DNA from: Sabulitectum sp964386635 | GTDB taxonomy: Bacteria > Fermentibacterota > Fermentibacteria > Fermentibacterales > JCC-6 | Direction: 5' to 3' | DNA length: 64,000 bases | Assembly (NCBI GenBank): GCA_964386635.1 | Contig: CAYLRO010000008.1 | Coordinates: forward strand, 1 to 64,000 | Shown here: one piece after another, positions 42,387 through 51,122 of the stretch | Position numbering within the stretch: the stretch's first letter is position 1 | Layout of the letters: the number at the start of each line of letters is the position of its first letter | Translations under genes and position numbers: made by a program | The notes under the pieces: model-generated | The model's database searches: none | What the model was told of the DNA's origin: nothing | What the model saw: only the letters and a program-made list of their open reading frames with translations

Positions 42387-43373
42387 CTACTGGTCCTCAA
42401 AGTATTCGAACGCATCTATGATGTCCAGATATACACCGTCAAAACCTGCATCAATTATCATTTTCATGTACGAGTCTTCGTTGCCGAAAATTATGTTCTG
42501 CCATTCTGTGTCCCAGAAGTAAACTTTGTAGTTACCCGGCCAGTCCGGATTTTCAGGCCCGAGCCAGGATGGTTTGTTAACTTCCCACTCCGGCTGCCAG
42601 TAATACCGGTAGTCTTCTGCTTCTCCGATGCTCATGTAGCACACTACAAGGCGGGTTCCCCCGCTGGCTTTGGTTCGCAGCTGCTGAATTTCTGCGGCGG
42701 TAAAAGCATCGTCGTTGTAAAAAAGGTCCATGATTATCACATCGTAGTCTGTAGCAGCCACTGCAGTGATAAAGGCCTGCCTGGCAGGAAAGTTACCGTT
42801 GTTTATCAGGTAGAGAAAATTGGCAGCCCGGGAGATATCGGTAATGTCGTTACCGTTGACATTGTGAGGAGAAGAAGGGTATTCAGGTATGTTGTCCAGC
42901 TCCCTGTGATCCGCGGCGAAGGAGATGAATCCGTACTGTTCATTCTGATAGTATGAGTCGTCCATTCTGCTGTGGGTCCAGCAATAATCAGTTGCCAGCA
43001 CTTCTACTCCATTCTGCTCGCACAGAACACATAAATCAGCGAATCGCTGAGTATCCTCTTCAGGTGTTGGTTCATTATCGTTCTCATACCCGTAAAACAT
43101 GTCCTCACGGCCTGCAGCATCCACAGCTGACAGGTATGCTGTCTGCAGTATCCCGTCGGGCTCACCTGAATCAGTAAAAAGCTCCTGGCCGTTCTGGGGT
43201 ATTACAATGAATCCAGCGCTCTGGCTTTTTCCATACTCTGAAATGCTTACAACAAAGCTTCGCATCTCATCTCTGAATTCAGTATTTCCCTCTCCGGGTC
43301 CGCTGACATCTCCATCTGTGCAGGTGAGTATAACCATAAGCATTACAGCGGTTACTATTGATTTCTTAAACAC
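42387..43373 (-). CDS. TM1410/MJ1477-type putative glycoside hydrolase lipoprotein
   Basis: A 328-residue exported protein of the endo-alpha-1,4-polygalactosaminidase-like family (GH114-related, TM1410 group). The N-terminus is hydrophobic with a Cys at 18 (MLMVILTC), lipoprotein-like but with Thr before the Cys. The TIM-barrel landmarks are YDVIIMDLFYND, RLVVCYMSIGEAEDYRYYW with the likely catalytic Glu, YKVYFWDTEWQNI and AGFDGVYLDIIDAFEY with the second acidic pair. It probably acts on amino-sugar polymers at the surface; substrate unproven. The start is a GTG with AGAGG 5 bases upstream. It is coupled to the downstream M20 gene. Confidence 0.8.
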   Translation of the reverse strand: MFKKSIVTAVMLMVILTCTDGDVSGPGEGNTEFRDEMRSFVVSISEYGKSQSAGFIVIPQNGQELFTDSGEPDGILQTAYLSAVDAAGREDMFYGYENDNEPTPEEDTQRFADLCVLCEQNGVEVLATDYCWTHSRMDDSYYQNEQYGFISFAADHRELDNIPEYPSSPHNVNGNDITDISRAANFLYLINNGNFPARQAFITAVAATDYDVIIMDLFYNDDAFTAAEIQQLRTKASGGTRLVVCYMSIGEAEDYRYYWQPEWEVNKPSWLGPENPDWPGNYKVYFWDTEWQNIIFGNEDSYMKMIIDAGFDGVYLDIIDAFEYFEDQ

Positions 43374-43415
43374 AGAAACCTCTTTCCCGAGTCAGATGGG
43401 CAACAAACTTACAGG

Positions 43416-44585
43416 CTATTTTTCCGGATGGCTCTCCCGAATTTCCTTCATTACTGCAAGCTGAGCCATAAAATGTTCCTTCAGTCCCGGGTCGAACTTC
43501 GTGCCGAAGAGCCCTTCCATTTCTTCAGTGACCTTGTCTTCCGGCCAGGGCTCCTTGTAGGCCCTGCGTGAGCAAAGTGCGTCATACACATCTGCAAGAG
43601 AGGCTATTCTGGCCATGAATGGGATTTTGTTACCTGCAATGCCTCTGGGGTAGCCTGATCCATCCCAGTTTTCATGGTGACACAAAGCAATATCCATTGC
43701 CATTTCGTCAAACTGTGACTCGCAGTTTCTCAGGATATTCGCACCAATTTCGCAGTGCTGTTCCATTGCCTTGCGCTCTTCATCACTAAGAGGTTCCGGC
43801 TTTTTCAGAATAGAATCGGCTATACCGGTTTTTCCAACATCGTGAAGCATTGCTGCCATTTTAAGGATGTCTCTGTTCTGCATCTTTTCGTATTTGCCGA
43901 AGCCGTTTTTCTCAGCCCATGAATCGTAGATTGCTACAGCATAATTTCCCACACGATTCACGTGAGGACCGGTTTCCTTGGGGTCTCGAAGCTCGGTCAT
44001 GTTCACCATCCGCATGAGCAGAGTGCGGGTCATGATGGCTCTTTCAAGGGCCAGAGTGGCAAGGGAAGCGAAATACCTGGCAAGTGGTTCCATGTCTGCA
44101 TTGAACGGCACATACCTGTTACTTGTGCTCCTGGCGTTAATCAGCTGGAGCACTCCTACTACCTTATGTCTTGTATTTATCAGCGGGAGTGTAAGCGATG
44201 AGGCAGTGTTGTAGTTAGCCAGTTTGTCGTAACTTTCGTCAAAGGAATAAGGCTGGTCTCCCGGGATATTTCTCACATCGGCAAGATTCAGCACTTCACC
44301 GGTGCAGGCAACGTAACCTGAGATGCTCTTCTTGTTTTTTGGTATGGAAAATCTTGTATACGGGATTCTACCGCCGCGTTCTGTTATGGTGTCATTCTGG
44401 GAATGCCGGAACAGCAGTTTGTCTCCGTCAACGGTATATATTGAACCGGCGTCTGCATCAGTGAAATATCTGGCTTCTGTAAGGATCTGCTCCAGCAGAA
44501 TGTCTACATCACCAATATTGATAAGAATGCTGCCGGTTGCCAGCATCCTCTCCATAAGCTCTCTCTGGTCTGTTGTGCTGTTCAC
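43416..44585 (-). CDS. GAF-HD-GYP cyclic-di-GMP phosphodiesterase-like protein
   Basis: A 389-residue cytoplasmic protein. Residues 15-185 are a GAF sensor domain (LTEARYFTDADAGSIYTVDG, LTLPLINTRHKVVGVLQLIN). Residues 200-385 are an HD-GYP domain with the metal site HDVGKTGIADSI, the further pair HHENWDGSGYPRG, and LADVYDALCSRRAYKE. It should hydrolyse cyclic di-GMP. The start is a GTG at 44585 with AAGGGTG 5 bases upstream; the frame is open further up to 44639 without a good site. Two 14-base direct repeats lie 140-185 bases upstream. Confidence 0.92.
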   Translation of the reverse strand: MNSTTDQRELMERMLATGSILINIGDVDILLEQILTEARYFTDADAGSIYTVDGDKLLFRHSQNDTITERGGRIPYTRFSIPKNKKSISGYVACTGEVLNLADVRNIPGDQPYSFDESYDKLANYNTASSLTLPLINTRHKVVGVLQLINARSTSNRYVPFNADMEPLARYFASLATLALERAIMTRTLLMRMVNMTELRDPKETGPHVNRVGNYAVAIYDSWAEKNGFGKYEKMQNRDILKMAAMLHDVGKTGIADSILKKPEPLSDEERKAMEQHCEIGANILRNCESQFDEMAMDIALCHHENWDGSGYPRGIAGNKIPFMARIASLADVYDALCSRRAYKEPWPEDKVTEEMEGLFGTKFDPGLKEHFMAQLAVMKEIRESHPEK

Positions 44586-44726
44586 AGTTTCACCCTTCTG
44601 TTTAGAATTTAAGATACAACAGGAGTTGTTGGGGAGCAACAGTATGACAGGTTTGTACCTGATGACAGAAGCAGTGCTGTTCTATACTGACATGAATGTA
44701 TTAGCTGCCGATTCGGCCGATTGAAT

Positions 44727-44770
44727 AACATAATATAGCAAATATTACCATTCAGAAACATAATATTGCA
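44727..44770. repeat. Pair of 14-base direct repeats upstream of the HD-GYP gene
   Basis: AACATAATATAGCA (44727-44740) and AACATAATATTGCA (44757-44770) differ at one base and are spaced 30 bases start-to-start, about three helical turns, in an AT-rich 255-base gap. They could be a regulator binding pair for the minus-strand gene; no promoter hexamers are clear. Confidence 0.45.
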
Positions 44771-44840
44771 TGTTTAAAAAGAGAAATGTCATAAAGCAGC
44801 GAAGTAAAAATCAGCATACTATCGCTTTGTGTTTTCAGCA

Positions 44841-45344
44841 TTACCAGCGATCGGTGTGGACTCTCTCAGCCTTGAACCGGTCCTCGAATCCCTTATCTTC
44901 TCCAGGGACTCCAATGGAGACAAGCGCAACAGGAATAATGTGCTCCGGCAGGTTGAACAGATCCGTGATGCCTTTTACCCTGTCTTCCTTCGGGTATACC
45001 CCAAGCCAAACTGCACCAAGCTCCTGGTTCACTGCCTCTAGGAGAATGTTCTGTACTGCAGCGGCGCAGTCCACAAGAAGATATGAAATATCCGGCTGCT
45101 TTTTTCTGCTGCCGCAAACCAGAATTACCGCAGCTGCTCCTGGAACCATCTGGGCATAGGGATGAGCTTCCGGGACCCTGTTCATTATCTCCCTGTTTGT
45201 GGTAACCACGAATTCCCAGGGTTGAAGATTCCTTGCTGTGGGAGCCTGCATGGCGGATCGGAGAAGTGCTTCTATCTTTTCGGCAGCCACTGGTTCTCCC
45301 AGGTACCTTCTTATGCTTCTTCGATTTTTTATTGCATCAAGCAT
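44841..45344 (-). CDS. Nitroreductase family protein
   Basis: A 167-residue FMN-dependent nitroreductase. The family start NRRSIRRYLGEPV, the FMN-binding APTARNLQPWEFVV, LVDCAAAVQNILLEA and the C-terminal GVPGEDKGFEDRFK are clear. It is short, as in the compact anaerobic-type group. It can reduce nitro compounds or quinones with NAD(P)H; the physiological substrate is unknown. GGAGG lies 7 bases before the ATG, and the start overlaps the end of the glycosyltransferase by 16 bases. Confidence 0.9.
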   Translation of the reverse strand: MLDAIKNRRSIRRYLGEPVAAEKIEALLRSAMQAPTARNLQPWEFVVTTNREIMNRVPEAHPYAQMVPGAAAVILVCGSRKKQPDISYLLVDCAAAVQNILLEAVNQELGAVWLGVYPKEDRVKGITDLFNLPEHIIPVALVSIGVPGEDKGFEDRFKAERVHTDRW

Positions 45345-46450
45345 TTTTTTCCTCCAGCGGTTTGGTTCATTACTTCAAGCATTTTCTCACCGGTATTGTC
45401 CCAGTTGAAGCTCTGGGCCCACTGGAGAGCATTCACGGAGAATCTGTTCCGTTTTGCCGGGTCTTCCAGGAGTTCCTGAAGCGCATCAGCCAGGGCTTTT
45501 TCATCCTCGTGTTTAACAAGGATGCCTGTTTCCCCGTTTCTTACAGAATCCCTGAGTCCGTCAGAGTTACTTGCCACCACAGGAGTACCGCAGCAGTTGG
45601 CTTCTATTACCGTAAGTCCCCATCCTTCTTTTGCAGAAGGAAAAACAGCCACAGATGCCTTCTGCAGCCACATCAATTTTTCTTCCTGTGAAACAAATCC
45701 GGGAAAATCGACATTGTCCTGCAGATTCAGTTTGCCAACAAGCATCTTCAGTGTATGAGAGTAGTCTCCCTCACCAATAACTGTAAGATTCACGGGAATT
45801 TTTCTGGAGTGCAGGATGGCTGCTGCATTGAGAAGATGCTGAACCCCTTTGTACTTCTTGAGTCTTCCCACAAAAAGAAGTCTGTTCTTTTCAGGTTCAA
45901 GTTCCGGATCCTGTTTGTAAAAGTCTGTATCAATTCCACATGGGATAACACTTATCTTTTCAGACTTTATTCCCCTTCGAACAAGATCAAGTTTTGTGCT
46001 GTCACTTATGGCTACGAAGTTACAGTTCCTGTAAATTGAGGGGATAAGAGCTTCAAGGAGGTTAACGTACAATGCTTTTGAAAGAGAGACCTCTCTGAAA
46101 GCGGTTGTTCCGAAGAGATGGGGTACAATGGCAAGAACAGGCGTTTTGCTCCAAAGGGGAGAGAATACCGGTACTTTGCAGATGTCTTCAACAATCAGAT
46201 CAAAAGAACTGAGATCAAGGGATTCGCAGTATTTTCTAACGGTGAAGTTGTAAGAGTACCATTTGCCGTGACGGTGTATCTTAACTCCGTCGATCACATC
46301 GCGAGCCGGCAGCCATTCAATAGTGTGGGAGACCTGTATGACTTCATGGCCGGCTGCGACAGCTCTTTTCAGTATCTCATGCAGGTGTACCTCTGCTCCG
46401 CCTGCCTCGGGATTCTTCGGATCCCTCCAGTTAAGTGCAAGTATTTTCAC
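45329..46450 (-). CDS. Family 4 glycosyltransferase
   Basis: A 373-residue GT-B fold glycosyltransferase of family GT4. The N-terminus NWRDPKNPEAGGAEVHLHEI is the glycine-rich acceptor-side loop; the C-terminal donor domain has LLFVGRLKKYKGVQHLL and the E-x7-E region in SAKEGWGLTVIEANCCGTPVVAS. It transfers a sugar from a nucleotide sugar, likely to a lipid or cell-surface glycan. Its ATG overlaps the stop of the methyltransferase (ATGA), and its 3' end overlaps the nitroreductase, forming a three-gene unit. Acceptor unknown. Confidence 0.92.
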   Translation of the reverse strand: MKILALNWRDPKNPEAGGAEVHLHEILKRAVAAGHEVIQVSHTIEWLPARDVIDGVKIHRHGKWYSYNFTVRKYCESLDLSSFDLIVEDICKVPVFSPLWSKTPVLAIVPHLFGTTAFREVSLSKALYVNLLEALIPSIYRNCNFVAISDSTKLDLVRRGIKSEKISVIPCGIDTDFYKQDPELEPEKNRLLFVGRLKKYKGVQHLLNAAAILHSRKIPVNLTVIGEGDYSHTLKMLVGKLNLQDNVDFPGFVSQEEKLMWLQKASVAVFPSAKEGWGLTVIEANCCGTPVVASNSDGLRDSVRNGETGILVKHEDEKALADALQELLEDPAKRNRFSVNALQWAQSFNWDNTGEKMLEVMNQTAGGKKCLMQ

Positions 46451-47223
46451 TTTTCGGGCTTTCTGGCAAATACACCTGTTACCACTCCTGTCAGCGGGCC
46501 CAGAGGACTGTTTTCAACAGTTTCTCTTACCCGGGCTCTGAACCTGTGCAGAGGGGGTACGAATACCGGGTGCATGGGAATCCTGATCCCTGCCTTCAAC
46601 AGAGCTTCTCTCATTACACGATATCCCAGAGACGGAGAGAAGTATCGACCGTAAACAGCCCAGGGTTCAAGACCCCTTTCTCTGAGGTATTTCTTCAGAT
46701 GTCCAGCGGAATACTGTGTTTCCCACCCTGCGAACCAGGCATTCATAGCGATCAGTGCTTTCTTCATTACTGTATAGATGTGGAATGTCTGGGGAACATC
46801 AACAAGAAGGCTGCCCCCTGGCTTGACAACTCTTACGCACTGGTCTGCCATTGCGTCCGGGTTCTTGAAATGCTCCATTACTCCCTGGTGAAACACGAGA
46901 TCAAAAGTGTTTGATCTGAAGGGAAGGGCATTGGCATCACCGCACACCAGCAGAAGAGTTCTTTTCTCTCTTTCTGCAGCTTTTCGGGCAAGTTTCAGCG
47001 CAGCATGGGAGTAATCAAGGGCAACCGGAAGGGCTCCTTCTTCTGCCAGAGCCACACTGTCCCTTGCTGTAGCTGCACCGACTTCAAGGGTTAGAAGTCC
47101 TTCCAGGTTAATTCTTTTCTTAACCTCAACCCTTATTCTGTCGTCGTTGTCATAGATCTCGGAGAGGTCTCGGTCTCTCTCCCAGAACCTGTCCCAGTGG
47201 GATCTTTCAGATGTTCTCACCAT
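46447..47223 (-). CDS. SAM-dependent methyltransferase, glycan-associated
   Basis: A 258-residue class I methyltransferase with motif I LLTLEVGAATARDSVALAE, PVALDYSHAAL, GDANALPFRSNTFDLVFHQ and KPGGSLLVDVPQTFH. The C-terminal 60 residues are basic and may contact a membrane or glycan. Coupling by ATGA to a GT4 gene suggests methylation of a polysaccharide or a lipid-linked sugar; this is inference from neighbourhood. No clear Shine-Dalgarno before the ATG. Confidence 0.85.
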   Translation of the reverse strand: MVRTSERSHWDRFWERDRDLSEIYDNDDRIRVEVKKRINLEGLLTLEVGAATARDSVALAEEGALPVALDYSHAALKLARKAAEREKRTLLLVCGDANALPFRSNTFDLVFHQGVMEHFKNPDAMADQCVRVVKPGGSLLVDVPQTFHIYTVMKKALIAMNAWFAGWETQYSAGHLKKYLRERGLEPWAVYGRYFSPSLGYRVMREALLKAGIRIPMHPVFVPPLHRFRARVRETVENSPLGPLTGVVTGVFARKPEK

Positions 47224-47251
47224 ACAGGTAATCTACAAAATGGCAGTTAAG

Positions 47252-47281
47252 TTGACCAATCGGAGTCAATTTGAATATGAT
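47252..47281 (+). promoter_or_regulatory. Sigma-70-type promoter of the acetyltransferase gene
   Basis: TTGACC (47252-47257) and TATGAT (47276-47281) are 18 bases apart, 57 bases before the ATG at 47338. Five of six consensus bases in each hexamer. Confidence 0.55.
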
Positions 47282-47337
47282 ACCAGTCAACACGGGATAT
47301 TACTTATCAGTAAGTAAACAAAAAGGATTAACTTGTA

Positions 47338-47838
47338 ATGGACTTGTCTCTAAGGCGCTTTGAGCAGAATGATCTTCCGCACCTTCCAATATGGAGTGGT
47401 GCTGTTGGCTCTTACAAATACATGCAAAAGGTTACACCGCTTAACTATTCATCTCCTTCGGATTTCAGCAAGTGGGGTGATGAATTTGTCTGGTATGCGA
47501 TTCTCCTGGATGGTGACCCTATAGGCGGAGTGTGGGTGGACAGACGGAGACCTGGAGACTTTATCGGAATACTTGGAATCATCATTGGCAGGCCTGATGT
47601 ACTCGGCAGGGGGATTGGCAGAAGAGCGATCTCAATGGCAATCGAGAATGCTGTAAAGATCCTTGGTGTTTCAAGAGTAAGGCTTACTGTCCGACAAGCC
47701 AATGAACGAGCTGTAAGGTCATACAGAAGTGTTGGATTCATAATAAGCGGTGAGGGAATTACTGCACTGCCTGACGGCAGTTCTGTTCCATTCTTCAGAA
47801 TGGAGATGGAAATATCTCCAGTTGCTCAGGCTATCTGA
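47338..47838 (+). CDS. GNAT family N-acetyltransferase
   Basis: A 166-residue acetyltransferase. The acetyl-CoA motif is VLGRGIGRRAISMAIENAVK, preceded by the strand GILGIIIGRPD and followed by RVRLTVRQANERAVRSYRSVGF, which is the RimJ/RimL-like pattern. It may acetylate a protein N-terminus or small molecule. The ATG is weakly supported (AAAGGA 11 bases upstream). A promoter lies upstream and a hairpin with a T-run downstream. Confidence 0.85.
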   Translation: MDLSLRRFEQNDLPHLPIWSGAVGSYKYMQKVTPLNYSSPSDFSKWGDEFVWYAILLDGDPIGGVWVDRRRPGDFIGILGIIIGRPDVLGRGIGRRAISMAIENAVKILGVSRVRLTVRQANERAVRSYRSVGFIISGEGITALPDGSSVPFFRMEMEISPVAQAI

Positions 47839-47864
47839 ACTTTTTCTAACCTCATCCTTGTCTG

Positions 47865-47910
47865 AAACCTCCTCTGATGTTATTTACACATCATAAAGGG
47901 GAGGTTTTTT
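47865..47910 (+). terminator. Terminator hairpin that also carries the ribosome site of the next gene
   Basis: AAACCTCC (47865-47872) pairs with GGAGGTTT (47900-47907), and inside it TGATGT (47875-47880) pairs with ACATCA (47888-47893). The outer 3' arm runs into TTTTTT (47905-47910). The same 3' arm contains GGGGAGG (47898-47904), which is the Shine-Dalgarno sequence of the gene starting at 47913. Confidence 0.75.
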
Positions 47911-47912
47911 CC

Positions 47913-48248
47913 ATGAAAGCATTGAAGATTGTTATGGCAGTACTTGGAGCACTCACTGTGTTTCTCGGTCTTATTTTTCTCATCGGTGGAAGACCGGTTG
48001 CCGGTGCAGTAATACTTTTAACAGGCGTCTTTCTTGTTGTTGTTGGGCTCAGAAAACCCAGGACAAGGGATGTAGTTGTGAAACAGGAGCTTGAGCTATC
48101 AGGGGATGTTAACCTGGAGACCATGAAATGCTCTCAGTGCGGGGGCAGCCTGTCTGCTGACAATGTGGCATACCGGGCTGGGACGGTTTTTGTGACATGC
48201 CCCTACTGTGCAAGTGAATACCAGATCGAGGAGGCTCCGAAATGGTAA
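47913..48248 (+). CDS. Small zinc-ribbon membrane protein
   Basis: A 111-residue protein with two N-terminal transmembrane segments (IVMAVLGALTVFLGLIFLIG and VAGAVILLTGVFLVVVGL) and a C-terminal zinc ribbon (CSQCGG ... TCPYCASEYQIEE, 65 onward). The ATG is 8 bases after GGGGAGG, which is locked in the terminator-like hairpin above. The end overlaps the DUF2207-like gene by 7 bases, so the pair is coupled. It looks like a membrane partner of the protein encoded next; no enzyme activity is implied. Confidence 0.7.
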   Translation: MKALKIVMAVLGALTVFLGLIFLIGGRPVAGAVILLTGVFLVVVGLRKPRTRDVVVKQELELSGDVNLETMKCSQCGGSLSADNVAYRAGTVFVTCPYCASEYQIEEAPKW

Positions 48249-49801
48249 GATACTTCCTTCTTATGTGTCTTTTTGCAGTTCCTGTTTTTGCACAGAACTA
48301 CAATTTTTCCGTACCTGAATTTACCTGTACAGTAGAGATTAACAGGGACAGAAGCCTGAGCATAGACTATGAAATAGTGTTTGAATGCACCTCCGGCTAC
48401 AGTGCTGTGGATATTGTAGACATCGGTTTCCCTTCTCAGGACTTCTCTCTCAGTGATGCACAGGCTGGCATTGATAACCATGAACTCACAAGGATCTACT
48501 ATTCAACATACATAGACAACGGTGTGGAAGTTCATCTGGACCAGCATGCCATTTACGGTGGGGACAGCGGCAGGTTCCGTTTCTCCGGTGTGAACAGTAA
48601 CATGGTTTTCCTTGACACAGAGGAGGATGACTTTGCCTCAATGGAGTTCACTCCCACATGGTTCGATGGAGGTGTTCTTTCAGGGCACAGCGATTTTACA
48701 CTGAACATTATCTTTCCTGAGGGTGCTGAGCCGGATCTTGTGAGATACCACGATGTTCCCTTCACATCATCCAAAGTTGACAAGGACGGCAGGGTTGTCT
48801 ACCAGTGGACAGAGAGAAGAAGAGTTGATTCTCCGTACATGGTGGGTGTTTCATTTCCCGATGACCTTGTGGACGGTCCACTGACAGAAAGACCTGCGGA
48901 ACCATGGTTAAGTCCCGAGGCCATTGTTTTTGTTTCTGTGTTCGGCTTCATCTTTCTGGTTTTCAGTTTCATAATTTTCGTAATTGTCAAATCCGTGAGA
49001 TCTGTGGCAAAACGCAAGGAGCAGTATCTGCCGCCTAAGCTGGGCCTGGAAGGCTCAGGGATCAGGAGAGGGCTTACTGCTCCCATGGCGGCAATGCTTC
49101 TTGAAGAAAAACTGGACAAGGTTTTCATGCTGATAATCTTCGGCCTTCTCAAGAAGGGCAAGTTGCAGCTGGATGGACACAAACTTATGCGAATCGGTTC
49201 TGATCAGGGGCTTCGCGCCTACGAGAAGGAGCTTCTGAAGCGGATTCCAACAGGTGGAAGAGACAAGCCCATTCCGGAAGATGAGATAAAGAAGATATTC
49301 CTTGGAATGATAAAAGAGCTGGAGAAGAAGATGAAAGACTTCTCTCTGAAGGAAACTCAGGAGTACTACAGAAGCATCATAGAAAGTGCCTGGAAAATGG
49401 TCAGCGAAGATGTATCAGCAGACCGCGCAGGGGAAATTGTGAAGAACATGTTCCACTGGATGCTTGCGGACCCCGGGTATGACAAACGCGTAAAAAGGCT
49501 TTCTGACAATCAGAATGTAATTCTTCCCGTTTACATGTACGGCTACTTTGCAGGGCGAATGTCTCACGGCGGTACAGGAGGAATGAGCCTCTCGCAGGCC
49601 TGCTCTCAGGTGGCAGGTGCTCTGGAGAGTGCTGCAGGCAGAACAGTCAGGAACATCACTTCGCTTTCCCGGTCTGTTACCGCAAAAACAAACCCTGTAC
49701 CGGTATCCACTTACAGAAGCAGCGGCAGTTCAGGCAGCGGGTGTGCATGTGCATGTGCCTGTGCCGGTTGTGCCTGTGCCTGTGCAGGCGGGGGGAGATA
49801 G
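48242..49801 (+). CDS. DUF2207-like membrane protein with C-terminal Cys-Ala tail
   Basis: A 519-residue protein: signal peptide (VRYFLLMCLFAVPVFA), an extracytoplasmic beta domain of about 200 residues, one transmembrane segment near 225-250 (IVFVSVFGFIFLVFSFIIFV), a basic linker and a cytoplasmic region with DKVFMLIIFGLLKKGKLQLD. This layout matches DUF2207. The last 19 residues are CACACACAGCACACAGGGR, with seven cysteines alternating with alanine, after a Ser/Gly spacer. The tail is coded by a tgtgcX-type repeat (49740-49787). It overlaps the zinc-ribbon gene by 7 bases and precedes the radical SAM gene by one base. I infer that the tail is the substrate of that enzyme. Confidence 0.75.
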   Translation: MVRYFLLMCLFAVPVFAQNYNFSVPEFTCTVEINRDRSLSIDYEIVFECTSGYSAVDIVDIGFPSQDFSLSDAQAGIDNHELTRIYYSTYIDNGVEVHLDQHAIYGGDSGRFRFSGVNSNMVFLDTEEDDFASMEFTPTWFDGGVLSGHSDFTLNIIFPEGAEPDLVRYHDVPFTSSKVDKDGRVVYQWTERRRVDSPYMVGVSFPDDLVDGPLTERPAEPWLSPEAIVFVSVFGFIFLVFSFIIFVIVKSVRSVAKRKEQYLPPKLGLEGSGIRRGLTAPMAAMLLEEKLDKVFMLIIFGLLKKGKLQLDGHKLMRIGSDQGLRAYEKELLKRIPTGGRDKPIPEDEIKKIFLGMIKELEKKMKDFSLKETQEYYRSIIESAWKMVSEDVSADRAGEIVKNMFHWMLADPGYDKRVKRLSDNQNVILPVYMYGYFAGRMSHGGTGGMSLSQACSQVAGALESAAGRTVRNITSLSRSVTAKTNPVPVSTYRSSGSSGSGCACACACAGCACACAGGGR

Positions 49802-49802
49802 C

Positions 49803-51122
49803 ATGTTCAAGAACCTTAAGGAAGCCGGAAAAAGGATAACCAGCCCGGGCATGCATCATTTCAGAACAGATGATCACAGAATTCACCTGAGGGCAGAGGA
49901 GACTGGAAGCGGAATGCTTACTGTGGATGCCTCAAGAGTGATACATCTTAATCCTGTGGCAGTGGACATGTGCTGGCTGATTCTGTCAAAATGCAGTGAG
50001 AAGGAAGCTCTCCAGGCAATCACAAAGAGATATCGTGTGAAGAAGAAGCAGGCAGTTGCCGACCTGAGCAGCTTCAGAAAAGTGCTTGAAGAAATCCTCA
50101 GAACAGGAGCATCAGAGCCTGTTTCCTTTGTAAATATGGATGTTGCAGAGCCTTTCCAGACAGAGGTAACAGTTCCTTACAGAATGGATTTTGCCCTGAC
50201 CTACAGATGTAATCTCAACTGCGGACACTGCTACAACCAGACAAAGGACAAGCCTGAACTCACAACAGATCAGTGGAAAAATATTATGAAAAAGACCTGG
50301 GATCTGGGTATTCCCCATGTAATATTCACAGGAGGAGAGGCCACTCTCAGGGAAGACCTTGTAGAGCTTATTGAGCACGCTGAAACCCTGGGGCTTGTAA
50401 CAGGACTTCTTACAAATGGTGTAAAGCTTTCTGACAAAGCATATCTGCAGAAACTGGTGGACGCAGGCCTTGATCATGTTCAGATCACACTTGAATCAGC
50501 AGATCCGGCAATCCACAACGCCATGACTGGAGCGGCCAGTTTTGACAAAACCGTACAGGGAATAAGGAACTGCGTAAGCGTCGGTATTCACACCATAACA
50601 AATACCACTATTACTAAAGCCAATGCAGCCGGGATGGTGGATACTGTGAGGTTTGCACACAAACTGGGGTTGAAGGCTATTGCTTCCAATGCTGTTATAC
50701 ACAGCGGGAAAGCCCTGGAAGGTGATTATGCGATTCCTGTGGAAGACCTGGAGCCTGTAATCCTTTCCATGAACGAGGAGCTTGAAGAGCTTGGTATGCG
50801 GTTCATCTGGTATTCTCCCACCAGGTACTGCTCCTTTAATCCAATGGAGTTCGATCTTGGAGAGAAGCGGTGCACTGCCGGGGAATACAATCTCTGCATA
50901 GAACCTGACGGTGAAGTTCTTCCATGTCAGAGCTGGTACGAATCTGCAGGCAATTTCCTGAACGATCCCTGGGAGAGCATCTGGCAGAGTGATCTGCTGA
51001 AGAGAGCAAGAAACAGGGACTGGGTGGATGACAGCTGCAGAGAGTGTGTCCATTTCACCCTTTGCGGAGGAGGATGTCCTCTTGAAAAGAAGAACGGAGC
51101 CCCCTGCAGAGACTCCATGTAG
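49803..51122 (+). CDS. Radical SAM/SPASM enzyme with PqqD-like N-terminal domain
   Basis: A 439-residue enzyme. Residues 40-100 (LNPVAVDMCWLILSKC, EALQAITKRYRVKKKQA) are a PqqD-like RiPP recognition element. The radical SAM motif CNLNCGHC (Cys 136, 140, 143) binds the 4Fe-4S cluster that cleaves SAM. The C-terminal SPASM domain has cysteines at 357, 365, 375, 412, 415, 421, 425 and 435 (CRECVHFTLCGGGC), for auxiliary clusters. The class makes peptide modifications such as thioether links. GGGGGAGA lies 5 bases before the ATG at 49803, one base after the upstream stop. The open frame upstream to 49617 is not real, as it overlaps the Cys-Ala tail. Confidence 0.92.
   Translation: MFKNLKEAGKRITSPGMHHFRTDDHRIHLRAEETGSGMLTVDASRVIHLNPVAVDMCWLILSKCSEKEALQAITKRYRVKKKQAVADLSSFRKVLEEILRTGASEPVSFVNMDVAEPFQTEVTVPYRMDFALTYRCNLNCGHCYNQTKDKPELTTDQWKNIMKKTWDLGIPHVIFTGGEATLREDLVELIEHAETLGLVTGLLTNGVKLSDKAYLQKLVDAGLDHVQITLESADPAIHNAMTGAASFDKTVQGIRNCVSVGIHTITNTTITKANAAGMVDTVRFAHKLGLKAIASNAVIHSGKALEGDYAIPVEDLEPVILSMNEELEELGMRFIWYSPTRYCSFNPMEFDLGEKRCTAGEYNLCIEPDGEVLPCQSWYESAGNFLNDPWESIWQSDLLKRARNRDWVDDSCRECVHFTLCGGGCPLEKKNGAPCRDSM

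Noticed and set aside
44727..44770. CRISPR array
   Set aside because: Only two imperfect 14-base copies, no further units, no cas genes.
48799..49182. Minus-strand open frame in the DUF2207-like gene
   Set aside because: Shadow of a coding gene with signal peptide and TM segment on the other strand.
49617..49802. Extended N-terminus of the radical SAM enzyme
   Set aside because: The extension is the shifted reading of the Cys-Ala tail (giving HVHVPVPVV), while ATG 49803 has a good Shine-Dalgarno and a PqqD-like start.
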